In this document: piece by piece, positions 16,760-25,541 of the stretch
Layout: each line of letters starts with the position of its first letter
How positions within the stretch are numbered: the first letter of the stretch is position 1
Position numbers and translations under genes: made by a program
Source: Tardiphaga robiniae
Lineage (GTDB): Bacteria; Pseudomonadota; Alphaproteobacteria; Rhizobiales; Xanthobacteraceae
DNA length: 64,000 bases
Assembly (NCBI RefSeq): GCF_013359755.1
Contig: NZ_JABMCJ010000077.1
Location: 1-64,000 of the forward strand
Direction: 5' to 3'
Notes under the pieces: generated by a model
Databases searched by the model: none
What the model was told of the DNA's origin: nothing
What the model saw: only the letters and a program-made list of their open reading frames with translations

Positions 16760-18175
16760 ATGGTTCGTCACGGCATATTTGGCCTCGCCGCAAGGCGCGC
16801 GCTTCGGACAGGCATGGCCCTGAGCCTGATTGGCTATGGCATTTTTGCTGCCGTCGATGCCCGTGCCGAAACGGTGTGGGAAGCCCTTGCCAAAGCCTAT
16901 CAATCCAATCCGCAGCTGAACGGCGAACGGGCCCGCCAGCGCGCCACCGATGAGAACGTCCCACAGGCGATGGCCGGCTACCGGCCTCAGGTGGCAGCCA
17001 CGCTGAGCTATGGCCTTCAGGCCGTGCGCAACCTGCTCGTAGACAACACCATCCAGGGCGCAACGCTGAAGCCATGGACCATCGGCGTCACGGTCACCCA
17101 GACGCTTTATAACGGAAACAAGACAGCCAACAGTGTCCGCGTCGCGGAATTGCAGGTCCAGTCCGGCCGGGAAGCGCTGCGCAATGTCGGCCAGGGCGTG
17201 CTGCTCGATGCTGTCGTTGCCTATACCAATGTTCTCGCCAACCAATCGCTGGTCGAAGCGCAGCGCACCAACGTCACCTCCCTGCGCGAAACCCTCGGCA
17301 TCGCCCAGAAGCGGCTCAACGCCGGGGACGTCACACCCACCGACACCTCGCAGGCGGAGGCGCGACTGGCGCGTGGCCAGGCCGATCTCAACGCCGCCGA
17401 GGTCAATCTCGCCATCAGCCAGGCAACTTATACGCAGGTGATTGGTGCTGCACCCTCGCGGCTCAGTCCGGCGGAACCGATGGATCGGCTGCTGCCGCGC
17501 AACCGCGACGATGCCGTCAATCAGGCTTTCAAGGCGCACCCCGCCGTGCTGGCAGCCGGCTACGATGTCGACGTGGCGACCACGACCATCAAAGTGGCCG
17601 AGAGCAGCCTGTTGCCTACTCTGACGCTACAAGGCAGCGCCAGCAAATCCAGCCAGTCGGATCCGACGCTTGGCACTTTTGGCACCGACCAGGCTTCGAT
17701 CGTCGGCCAATTGACTGCGCCGATCTATGACGGCGGCCTCGGTGCTGCGCAGACGCGCCAGGCCAAGGAACTGTCGTCGGTCAGCCGCCTGGTGCTCGAA
17801 CAGGTCCGCAATCAGGCCCGCACCGCAGTCGTCGGTGCATGGGTGTCAAATGAAGGCGCGAAGACGGCGGTGAGTGCCGCTGAAGCCGAAGTACGCGCTG
17901 CCGGCGTTGCACTGCAGGGCGTACAGCGCGAGGCCCAAGGCGGTCAGCGCACCACTGTCGACGTCCTGAACTCACAGCAGGATCTCGTACAGGCAAAGGC
18001 ACGCCTGATTGGCGCGCAGCGTGACCGGGTCATCGCATCCTATTCGCTGCTCAGCGCAATCGGCAGGCTAGACGTGAAGACGCTCGGGCTGAACACGCCA
18101 GACTACCTGCCAGAAGTTCACTATCATCAGGTGCGCGATGCCTGGCACGGGCTCCGCACGCCTTCGGGGCAATAA
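16760..18175 (+). CDS. TolC-family outer membrane efflux channel
   Basis: From the ATG at 16760 the protein is 471 residues. A signal peptide ends near ARAET (about residue 37). The mature part shows the two structural repeats of the TolC type (WEALAKAYQSNPQLNGERARQRATDENV and the second repeat starting VNQAFKAHPAVLAAGYDV), with long Ala/Gln/Glu-rich coiled helices and short beta strands such as WTIGVTVTQTLYNG. It should form a trimeric outer membrane duct for type I secretion or RND efflux. No pump gene is adjacent; the RND systems at 21-25 kb and 37-41 kb lack their own channel and may use it. Converges with the phytochrome gene, 1 base between stops. Confidence 0.9.
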   Translation: MVRHGIFGLAARRALRTGMALSLIGYGIFAAVDARAETVWEALAKAYQSNPQLNGERARQRATDENVPQAMAGYRPQVAATLSYGLQAVRNLLVDNTIQGATLKPWTIGVTVTQTLYNGNKTANSVRVAELQVQSGREALRNVGQGVLLDAVVAYTNVLANQSLVEAQRTNVTSLRETLGIAQKRLNAGDVTPTDTSQAEARLARGQADLNAAEVNLAISQATYTQVIGAAPSRLSPAEPMDRLLPRNRDDAVNQAFKAHPAVLAAGYDVDVATTTIKVAESSLLPTLTLQGSASKSSQSDPTLGTFGTDQASIVGQLTAPIYDGGLGAAQTRQAKELSSVSRLVLEQVRNQARTAVVGAWVSNEGAKTAVSAAEAEVRAAGVALQGVQREAQGGQRTTVDVLNSQQDLVQAKARLIGAQRDRVIASYSLLSAIGRLDVKTLGLNTPDYLPEVHYHQVRDAWHGLRTPSGQ

Positions 18176-18176
18176 A

Positions 18177-20741
18177 TTATCCGGCTGAACTCTTCTTTGC
18201 CATCGCCGTGGTCATCGCGGCGACCAACGATGCGAGGTCGTAGGGTTTGCGTACGATCGGCACGTCATCCATCGACGCCGGGATCAGACTGGTTTCGCCA
18301 TAGCCTGTGGCGAAGACGAAGGGGATGCCCCGCTCGCGCAATGCCTGGGCTACCGGCACCGAACTGCCATTGCCGAGATTGACGTCGAGGATGGCCACAT
18401 CAGGCCTCATGATCGCCAGCGCGATCAATGCCTCCTTGACCGAAGATGCTGTCTCGACCGATGCCGCGCCCTCGTGGGTCAGCATGGTCTCGACGTCCAT
18501 GGCAATCAGAAGCTGGTCCTCGACCATCAACACCTTCAAGCCGCGCATCGACGCCATCGGCCTGTCATCCTCGCGTCGGGCGCGCACGTTGCGCGCCGCC
18601 GCCGGCGCGGGCCAGACAACGAAGCGCGCCGGGATGAGCAACCGCACGCGCGCGCCCGCCGGCTCATAATCGACATCACTTTCACCCCCGAGATCATAGG
18701 GAATGCTGCGACTGATCAGCATCGATCCAAAGCCCGGCCGCAATGGCGGTGTGACAAGGGGGCCGTCGCGCTCAAGCCAGTGGATTTCGCAGTCGCCGAT
18801 ATCGGTGCGTTTCCACTGGAGCGACAAGCGCCCCGTGCTTACGGAAAGCGCACCATATTTGGCGGCATTGGTGGCCAGTTCGTGCAGCACCAATGCGAGT
18901 ACCGAATAGGCCCGAGCGTCGAGCGAAACATCGGGGCCGGTCACCTCGATCGCTTTCACCGACTCGCGATACGGCGAAAATTCCGCATCGAGCAATCCCT
19001 TCAACGCACCGCCACCGGCGCCGCGGATGACCTGATCATGCGCAAGCGACAAGGCCTGAATACGTCCCTTCAGGGAGGCGACATAATCCTCGATGCTGCG
19101 GCCATCCTCGACCGGGTGGGAGACCAGCGATTTGATCAGTGCCAGGATATTCTTGACGCGATGATTGAGCTCTTCATTCAACATTTTCTGGCGCAGGTCA
19201 GCCTTGTGCCGCTCATCCGCCAGTAATTCGTTGTGGCGAAGCACCACTTCCACCAAAGCCGAGCGCACGGCCTCGGCGGTGTCGCGCTCGTTTTGCAACC
19301 ATGGCTGGGACTGGCGCTGTACGGTCTCCTTCCAGATCGCGAAGCTCTTGCGCGGTGTCAGCCGATCGCCCAATGGACCGATTTCGTACGTCTTGTTGGG
19401 ATCACCCGCCCAGTTCAGGGTTTGCGCAACTTCGCTACGAAAGAACAGAAGATAATCGCGCGGCAGTTGCGACAAGGGCACGGCCAGCACGCCGGAAACG
19501 GCAACGGCATAGTCTTCAGCCGCCGGCAATCGATCTGACAATGCGCTCGTCGCCCACACCCTGCCCTCGGCCACTGAATTGATGAAGCCCATGAGCGCCG
19601 GCGCTGCGGCAGCCGGTGGCGCACTGCCATAAGACGTCCAGGTCTTGTTGAGATATAGGCCAATACCGTCACACGGCATCAGTACGCTAAAATCGCGAAT
19701 GCTTTCCTTGAGCAGGTCTTCGACATCGCCGTGATGCGAAACATTGTGCAACAGCTGGTCGAGATAGCGCCGCGCGCTTTCGCTAGCAGCCAGTTTGCGT
19801 TTTTGAAGAAGCCCGGCCAGTTGCATGGAAAAGAACTCGCCAAACATCTCTGCAGCAACGCGTTTCTCCATGGAAAGCGCGCGCGGTGCATAATGATGGC
19901 AGGCGATCAGCCCCCAGAGCACGCCGTCGTGGATGATGGAAATCGACATCGACGCACCGACGCCCATATTGCGCAGATATTCGCAGTGGATCGGCGAAAC
20001 GCTGCGCAGATGTGCAAAGGACAGGTCGAGCGGTTCACCGGACGTGTCGAATTCCGGCTCAATGGCCACGCGCTCGCCGCTCGCATTCGAGACGATCCGC
20101 ACGGTGTTCTGCACGTAGAGCACCCTCGCCTGCTGCGGGATGTCGCCGGCCGGGAAGTGCTGCCCCAGAAAGCTCTCGAGATCGCCGCGGCGCGCCTCGC
20201 TGATCACCCGGCCGGAGCCATCATGAGCGAATTGATAGACCATCACCCGGTCGTAGCCGAGTGCGCCGCGCAGCAGCCGCGCCGCATTGTCAAACAACAC
20301 ATCGAGATCGTTGCACTGGCCGATGCGGCCGATCAGCAAGCGCGACAACTCCAGAGGGGGTGTCGCATCGCTGGCATCAGCCGGCTCGAATTCGATGATA
20401 TTGACGCCTTTGTGCCGATGCACAGCGACGTTGAACGCGGTCTGCGAATGCGCGACCTTGAAATCGATCAGCAATCCGGGGCGCTGCTGGTTGCCCCATT
20501 TGGCGATGGCGTTGCGAATGTCGTGCGCCGGCCCCTCGCCGATCAGATCGTCCAGCCTGCGGCCATTGATGTCGCCTGATCCCACGCCCAGCATCGCGCC
20601 GGCATTGACCGAATGGCGCCGGACCATCCCGACGGATCCGTCGCAGGCGAGCAGACAACCATAGGGTTGAACACTGCCGGGGATGTGGATTGGCTCGCGG
20701 TCGCAATTGGTCAGGTCGACAGAGGCGGTCTTGGTGAGCAT
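18177..20741 (-). CDS. Bacteriophytochrome with HWE histidine kinase and C-terminal receiver
   Basis: From the ATG at 20741 the protein is 854 residues. Order: PAS (20-120) with chromophore Cys13 (LTNCDREP), GAF (135-310) with PAGDIPQQAR in place of the usual PASDIP and the pocket His in SPIHCEYLRNMGV, PHY (330-510) with the tongue motif PRKSFAIW, HWE/HisKA_2 kinase with phospho-acceptor His527 (LNHRVKN), N-box HELATNAAKYG and the WLE element, and a receiver domain with acceptor Asp in DVAILDVNLGNG. It binds biliverdin and senses red/far-red light. An upstream ATG at 20795 adds 18 non-conserved residues. No heme oxygenase gene lies nearby, so biliverdin must come from elsewhere. Confidence 0.92.
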   Translation of the reverse strand: MLTKTASVDLTNCDREPIHIPGSVQPYGCLLACDGSVGMVRRHSVNAGAMLGVGSGDINGRRLDDLIGEGPAHDIRNAIAKWGNQQRPGLLIDFKVAHSQTAFNVAVHRHKGVNIIEFEPADASDATPPLELSRLLIGRIGQCNDLDVLFDNAARLLRGALGYDRVMVYQFAHDGSGRVISEARRGDLESFLGQHFPAGDIPQQARVLYVQNTVRIVSNASGERVAIEPEFDTSGEPLDLSFAHLRSVSPIHCEYLRNMGVGASMSISIIHDGVLWGLIACHHYAPRALSMEKRVAAEMFGEFFSMQLAGLLQKRKLAASESARRYLDQLLHNVSHHGDVEDLLKESIRDFSVLMPCDGIGLYLNKTWTSYGSAPPAAAAPALMGFINSVAEGRVWATSALSDRLPAAEDYAVAVSGVLAVPLSQLPRDYLLFFRSEVAQTLNWAGDPNKTYEIGPLGDRLTPRKSFAIWKETVQRQSQPWLQNERDTAEAVRSALVEVVLRHNELLADERHKADLRQKMLNEELNHRVKNILALIKSLVSHPVEDGRSIEDYVASLKGRIQALSLAHDQVIRGAGGGALKGLLDAEFSPYRESVKAIEVTGPDVSLDARAYSVLALVLHELATNAAKYGALSVSTGRLSLQWKRTDIGDCEIHWLERDGPLVTPPLRPGFGSMLISRSIPYDLGGESDVDYEPAGARVRLLIPARFVVWPAPAAARNVRARREDDRPMASMRGLKVLMVEDQLLIAMDVETMLTHEGAASVETASSVKEALIALAIMRPDVAILDVNLGNGSSVPVAQALRERGIPFVFATGYGETSLIPASMDDVPIVRKPYDLASLVAAMTTAMAKKSSAG

Positions 20742-20992
20742 CAAAAAGTCTCTGAAAAGATGCGGCGCTCGAAACGACGGCCGCCAGCATGGCACGGCTG
20801 CATCTTTGAAAAAAGATCAGTAAATACAGCGTTCAAGAGCACCTACCGAAACGCCACGGGGGCTGGAATAGCCCGGTGGGAAACCGGTCAACGGGCAAGC
20901 GCCGGTTTCGATCCATGCCGAGGCCGGTTTTTTGGATATGGGCCATTGGGCTGCCTCAGGGACAGCCCGAGCCGCTCCCGTCGCAAGCTGAT

Positions 20993-23900
20993 TTAACGCG
21001 CCCGGCTCGAGAAGAACGAGATCAGCACCGGCAGGGTAATCAGGATCACCAGAGGTGCCAGCATCATGCCGGTGACGACGACAACCGCCAGCGGCTTCTG
21101 GACCTGAGACCCGATTCCCTCCGACAGCGCTGCCGGCAACAGGCCGACGCCCGCGACGATGCAGGTCATGAGCACCGGCCGCAGTTGCAACTCGCCGGTC
21201 CGGATCACAGCCTTGATACGTTCATAGCCCTCGTCGATCAGCTGATTGTATTGTGACAGGATCAGGATGCCGTCCATGACAGCAATGCCGAACAGCGCGA
21301 TGAAGCCGATCGCCGCCGATACGCTGAACGGAATACCCGTGATCAGTAGACCGAGCACGCCGCCAAAGATCGCCATCGGGATCACACTCATGGCCAGCAG
21401 TGTGTCGGCCATCGAGCCAAAGTTGAACCAGAGCAGCACGCCGATCAGAGCGAGGCTGATCGGCACCACGATGGAAAGCCGTGCGATAGCGTCCTGAAGA
21501 TTGCCGAACTCACCGACCCATTCGGTCCGCGAGCCCGGCGGCAGCTGAACGAGCGCGGCGACCTTGTCCTGCGCTTCCTGAATGGCGCTGCCGAGATCGC
21601 GTTCGCGTACCGAGAACTTGATCGGCAGATAACGCTCCTGGTTCTCGCGATATATATAGGCCGCACCGGAGACGAGATTGATCGACGCCACTTCACTTAG
21701 CGGGATCTGCGCGATCGTGCCGTTCGGACCGGGTGCGCCGATGCGCAAATTCTGGATCGCCTCAGCGCTACGGCGATATTCCGGCGCTAACCGCACCATG
21801 ATCGGGAAATGCCGATCGCTGCCGGGCTCATAGAGATCGCCAGCGGAGTCGCCGCCGATGGCCACCTTGATGGTGGCGTTGATATCGCCGGGCGACAATC
21901 CGTAGCGCGCAGCCTTGGCGCGGTCGACGTCGATTTGGATGGTTGGCTGCCCCAGCGATGTGAACACGGCGAGATCCGTCACGCCCTGCACCGTCGACAG
22001 TACGGCCTTGATCTCGTTAGCGGTCTTGGTGAGTGCATCCAGATCGTTGCCGTAGAGCTTGATCGAGTTCTCGCCTTTCACGCCGGAGACGGCTTCAGAG
22101 ACGTTGTCCTGCAGATATTGCGAGAAATTGAACTCGACGCCGGGAAATTTCGTTTGCAGTTCCTTGAGCAGGCGCGCCGTCAGTGCATCCTTGTCCTGAG
22201 GCGCCGGCCATTCGGAGGCAGGCTTCAGCGGGGCGAAGAATTCCGCATTGAACAAGCCAGCTGCGTCGGTGCCGTCATCGGGACGGCCATGCTGCGAGAC
22301 GACGGATTCCACTTCGGGCTGCTGGCGGATCAGCCTGCGCATCTCGTTGACGTAAGTATTGCCTTCCTGCAGCGAGATCGTCGGCGGCAGCGTGGCGCGG
22401 ATCCAGAGATTACCCTCTTCCAGCTTCGGCAGAAATTCCAGGCCGAGGAAACGCGCCATGAAGAAAGTCACCACGACGAGACCGATCGCAATGCCCAGTA
22501 CGATCTTTCGGCTGGCGACCGCCCAGTGCAGCACCGGCATATAGAGGCGATGCAGCTGGCGCATGATCCATGTTTCGGTCTCGTGGACATGCGCCGGCAG
22601 AATGATCGCGCTCAGCGCAGGCGTGACGGTGAATGTCGCGATCAGGCCACCGGCCAGCGCATAAGCATAGGTCCGCGCCATCGGTCCAAAGATATTGCCC
22701 TCGACGCCAGACAGCGTGAACAGCGGCAGGAACGCAGCGATGATGATAGCGGCGGCAAAGAAGATCGAGCGCGACACGTCAGCGGATGCGCTGAGGATGC
22801 CATGCTTCTTCATCCCCATGATGGTCTCGGGCGAGATGTGGCTACGCTCCGCTTCGGAAAGCTCCGTTGTCTGGGTCAGCCGTCTGAAGATGGCCTCTAC
22901 CATGATGACCGTACCATCGACGATCAGGCCGAAATCGATGGCGCCCACCGATAGCAGGTTGGCGGATTCGCCGCGTAGCACCAGAATGATGACAGCGAAA
23001 AACAGGGCGAACGGAATAGTGGCGCCAACAATCAGCGCGCTGCGCAAGTTGCCGAGGAACATCCATTGCAGCAGCACGATCAGCAGGATGCCGACGACCA
23101 TGTTGTGCAGCACCGTATGCGTGGTGGTGTCGATCAGGTCCTTGCGGTCATAGATACGTTCGATCCGCACGCCGGGCGGCAAGATGCCTCCGCGATTGAT
23201 CTGCTGCACCAGCTGTTCGACACGCGCGATGGTCGGTGAACTCTTCTCGCCGCGGCGCATCAGCACGATGCCCTGGACGATATCGTCCTCCTGATTGAGA
23301 CCGGCAATGCCGAGGCGCGGCTTCTCGCCGACCGACACCGTGGCGACATCCTTGACCAGAACCGGATTGCCGTTGGTCTGGGAGATCATCGTATTGGAAA
23401 GGTCGTCGATCGAGCGAATGAGGCCGACGCCGCGCACCACGGCCGATTGCGCGCCGATATTCACGGTGTTGCCGCCGACATTGATATTGGCGTTGCCGAC
23501 GGCGGTCAGCAGTTGCGGCAGCGTCAAGCCATAGGCAACGAGCTTGCTGAAGTCGACCTGGATCTCATAGGTTTTGGTCTTGCCACCCCAACCAATGACG
23601 TCGATGACGCCAGGCACCGCACGAAAGCGGCGCTGCATCACCCAGTCCTGCAGAGTCTTGAGATCGAGTACGCTGTAGTTCGGCGGTCCCACCAGACGGT
23701 AACGGAAGATTTCACCCACCGCAGAGATCGGCGATATCGTCGGCTGCGCATTGCCCGGCAAGGTCCCGAGCTGCGACAACCGGTTCAGGACCTGCTGCAA
23801 CGCTTCGTCATAGGTGTAGTCGAACGAGAACTGCAGTTTGACGTCCGAGAGGCCGTAGAGCGAGATGGTGCGGATCGTTTTGAGGTTCTTGATGCCCGCG

Positions 23901-24115
23901 ACCTGCGCTTCGATCGGAATCGTGATGTAGCGTTCGATTTCCTCGGCAGAGAGACCGTTGCTCTGGGTCACGATATCGACCATCGGCGGGGTCGGATCGG
24001 GATAGGCTTCGATGTTCAGCTGATTGAACGCGAACAAACCGCCGACGAATACGGCGACGAACATCGCCACCATCAGGAAGCGACGGTCGACGGCCAGGGC
24101 AACAAGACGATCCAT
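20993..24115 (-). CDS. CzcA-type heavy-metal RND efflux pump
   Basis: The protein is 1040 residues, full length for RND pumps, with twelve membrane helices and two large periplasmic loops. The TM4 motif is DFGLIVDGTVIMVEA, the form of the divalent-metal (Co/Zn/Cd/Ni) CzcA/CnrA group rather than the Cu/Ag CusA group. It exchanges protons for metal ions across the envelope. The start lies 36 bases after the CzcB-type gene, with AAAGG upstream, so the two are one operon. No czcC channel and no regulator (czcRS, cnr) is adjacent. Confidence 0.9.
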   Translation of the reverse strand: MDRLVALAVDRRFLMVAMFVAVFVGGLFAFNQLNIEAYPDPTPPMVDIVTQSNGLSAEEIERYITIPIEAQVAGIKNLKTIRTISLYGLSDVKLQFSFDYTYDEALQQVLNRLSQLGTLPGNAQPTISPISAVGEIFRYRLVGPPNYSVLDLKTLQDWVMQRRFRAVPGVIDVIGWGGKTKTYEIQVDFSKLVAYGLTLPQLLTAVGNANINVGGNTVNIGAQSAVVRGVGLIRSIDDLSNTMISQTNGNPVLVKDVATVSVGEKPRLGIAGLNQEDDIVQGIVLMRRGEKSSPTIARVEQLVQQINRGGILPPGVRIERIYDRKDLIDTTTHTVLHNMVVGILLIVLLQWMFLGNLRSALIVGATIPFALFFAVIILVLRGESANLLSVGAIDFGLIVDGTVIMVEAIFRRLTQTTELSEAERSHISPETIMGMKKHGILSASADVSRSIFFAAAIIIAAFLPLFTLSGVEGNIFGPMARTYAYALAGGLIATFTVTPALSAIILPAHVHETETWIMRQLHRLYMPVLHWAVASRKIVLGIAIGLVVVTFFMARFLGLEFLPKLEEGNLWIRATLPPTISLQEGNTYVNEMRRLIRQQPEVESVVSQHGRPDDGTDAAGLFNAEFFAPLKPASEWPAPQDKDALTARLLKELQTKFPGVEFNFSQYLQDNVSEAVSGVKGENSIKLYGNDLDALTKTANEIKAVLSTVQGVTDLAVFTSLGQPTIQIDVDRAKAARYGLSPGDINATIKVAIGGDSAGDLYEPGSDRHFPIMVRLAPEYRRSAEAIQNLRIGAPGPNGTIAQIPLSEVASINLVSGAAYIYRENQERYLPIKFSVRERDLGSAIQEAQDKVAALVQLPPGSRTEWVGEFGNLQDAIARLSIVVPISLALIGVLLWFNFGSMADTLLAMSVIPMAIFGGVLGLLITGIPFSVSAAIGFIALFGIAVMDGILILSQYNQLIDEGYERIKAVIRTGELQLRPVLMTCIVAGVGLLPAALSEGIGSQVQKPLAVVVVTGMMLAPLVILITLPVLISFFSSRAR

Positions 24116-24151
24116 CCAGATCGGACCTTTCAGAAGAGCCGAAGCTGGGTT

Positions 24152-25393
24152 TTAGCTGGCGGAGGCCGCGCGATCGATAAACAGGCTGCCTTTGGTGACA
24201 ATGCGTTCGCCGGCTTTCAGGTTGCCATGGACCTCGACGAGATTGCCATTGGTCATACCGGTCTTGATCGTGCGCAGCTCGATGGTCTTGTCGTCGTGCG
24301 CGACCCAAACGCGGACCTGATCGCCTTCATAGATCAGCGCCGTTTTCGGCACGCCTATCGTCGGCTGGTCGCCAGGCGCGTAGATCGTCACGGTGGTGAA
24401 CATTTCGGGCTTCAGCAAACCGTTGCTGTTGTCCAGCGTGGCGCGGACCAGTAGACGGCGCGTCGCGGGATCGAGCGCAGTCGCGACATAGCTGATGCGG
24501 CCAGTGAGCACACGGCCCGGCAGCGCGAGTGCGGTGAAACTCATTTCCTGACCGATCTGTACGGCAGCAGCTTCGGTCTCGCGCACAAAGGCCGTGAGCC
24601 ACACCGATGAGAGATCGCCGATCACGAAGACCGGGTCGGCAGCGCCGGCGCTGATGTACTGGCCGGGGCCGATCTTGCGCTGAACAACCGTGCCGGCAAG
24701 CGGCGCGTAGATCGTCGTTTCCGGATTGATGCGGCCCTTCTCTTGAAACGCCGTGATGGCATCTTCCGAGAGGCCAAGAATACGCAGGCGATTGCGTGCG
24801 GCTTCGAGTGCCGTGTCGGCGGTGCGCAGATCGTTCTGTGCCTGCAGCAGCGTGGCCTGGCTCTGCTGATAGTCTTTCAGCGGCACAGCCTTGCCTTCGA
24901 ACAGGTCGCGGGCGCGCTTGTCCTGGATCTGTGCGAGGTCGAATTGCGACTTCGCCTTGTTGAGCGCCGTGGTCGCGGCAACGAAATCATTCTGCGCGCC
25001 GACGGTGTCGGCCGCTTCGATCACAAAGAGCGGCTGGCCCCTTTCGACGTGGTCGCCTGGCTTGGCGAGCAGCTTGGTGACGCGGCCGGCATAGGGTGAG
25101 AAGATCGGGGTCGAGCGGTCCTCATCGACGGCAATCTTGCCCTCGGTGACGTGTTCGGCGCGGAAGGCACGCACGGTTACCGGCTCGATGGTCAGGCTGG
25201 CCCATTCAGACGGCGACGTCGTATAGCGCTGCGGATTCTTCCGCGACTGGCTCGAAACGTCGGAATGCCCCTTCGACGGGGTGGACAGCCGCACGTAGCC
25301 GATGCCTGCGGCGACCAGCATGGCAGCAATGCAACCGCCCGCAATTAGGCGCTTTCCGCTAAACAGCTGAGATCGTTGATCTAAATTCGTCAC
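24152..25393 (-). CDS. CzcB-type RND periplasmic adaptor (membrane fusion protein)
   Basis: From the GTG at 25393, which has AAGGA eight bases before it, the protein is 413 residues; an in-frame GTG at 25447 is less likely. One N-terminal membrane anchor (about 17-35, LIAGGCIAAMLVAAGIGYV) is followed by lipoyl halves (IFSPYAGRVTKLLAKPGDHV and TTIYAPLAGTVVQRKIGPGQ), a helical hairpin of about 80 residues between them, then beta-barrel and membrane-proximal domains. It links the CzcA pump to an outer membrane channel. First gene of the czcBA-like operon. The extra cysteine- or histidine-rich metal-binding part found in some CzcB proteins is absent. Confidence 0.88.
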   Translation of the reverse strand: MTNLDQRSQLFSGKRLIAGGCIAAMLVAAGIGYVRLSTPSKGHSDVSSQSRKNPQRYTTSPSEWASLTIEPVTVRAFRAEHVTEGKIAVDEDRSTPIFSPYAGRVTKLLAKPGDHVERGQPLFVIEAADTVGAQNDFVAATTALNKAKSQFDLAQIQDKRARDLFEGKAVPLKDYQQSQATLLQAQNDLRTADTALEAARNRLRILGLSEDAITAFQEKGRINPETTIYAPLAGTVVQRKIGPGQYISAGAADPVFVIGDLSSVWLTAFVRETEAAAVQIGQEMSFTALALPGRVLTGRISYVATALDPATRRLLVRATLDNSNGLLKPEMFTTVTIYAPGDQPTIGVPKTALIYEGDQVRVWVAHDDKTIELRTIKTGMTNGNLVEVHGNLKAGERIVTKGSLFIDRAASAS

Positions 25394-25541
25394 TGTCCAG
25401 TCCTTGGTAGGAAACGCACTTATTCCGCGGCGATTTGTCCCATTCACGCGCTAATAGTGCGCATCTGGGCGTTCAGACAATCTAAAAACGCGTGTGCACT
25501 TACGAATCTTCGTTAAAATTTTGAAATCCTGCAAATGGGTT

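Noticed and set aside
20880-20968. Hairpins after the CzcA gene as an intrinsic terminator
   Set aside because: gaaaccgg/ccggtttc and gggctg/cagccc can pair, but no T tract follows in the needed direction.
21809-22954. 381-codon plus-strand frame within the CzcA gene
   Set aside because: Composition of a reverse-strand shadow; CzcA is complete and recognised.
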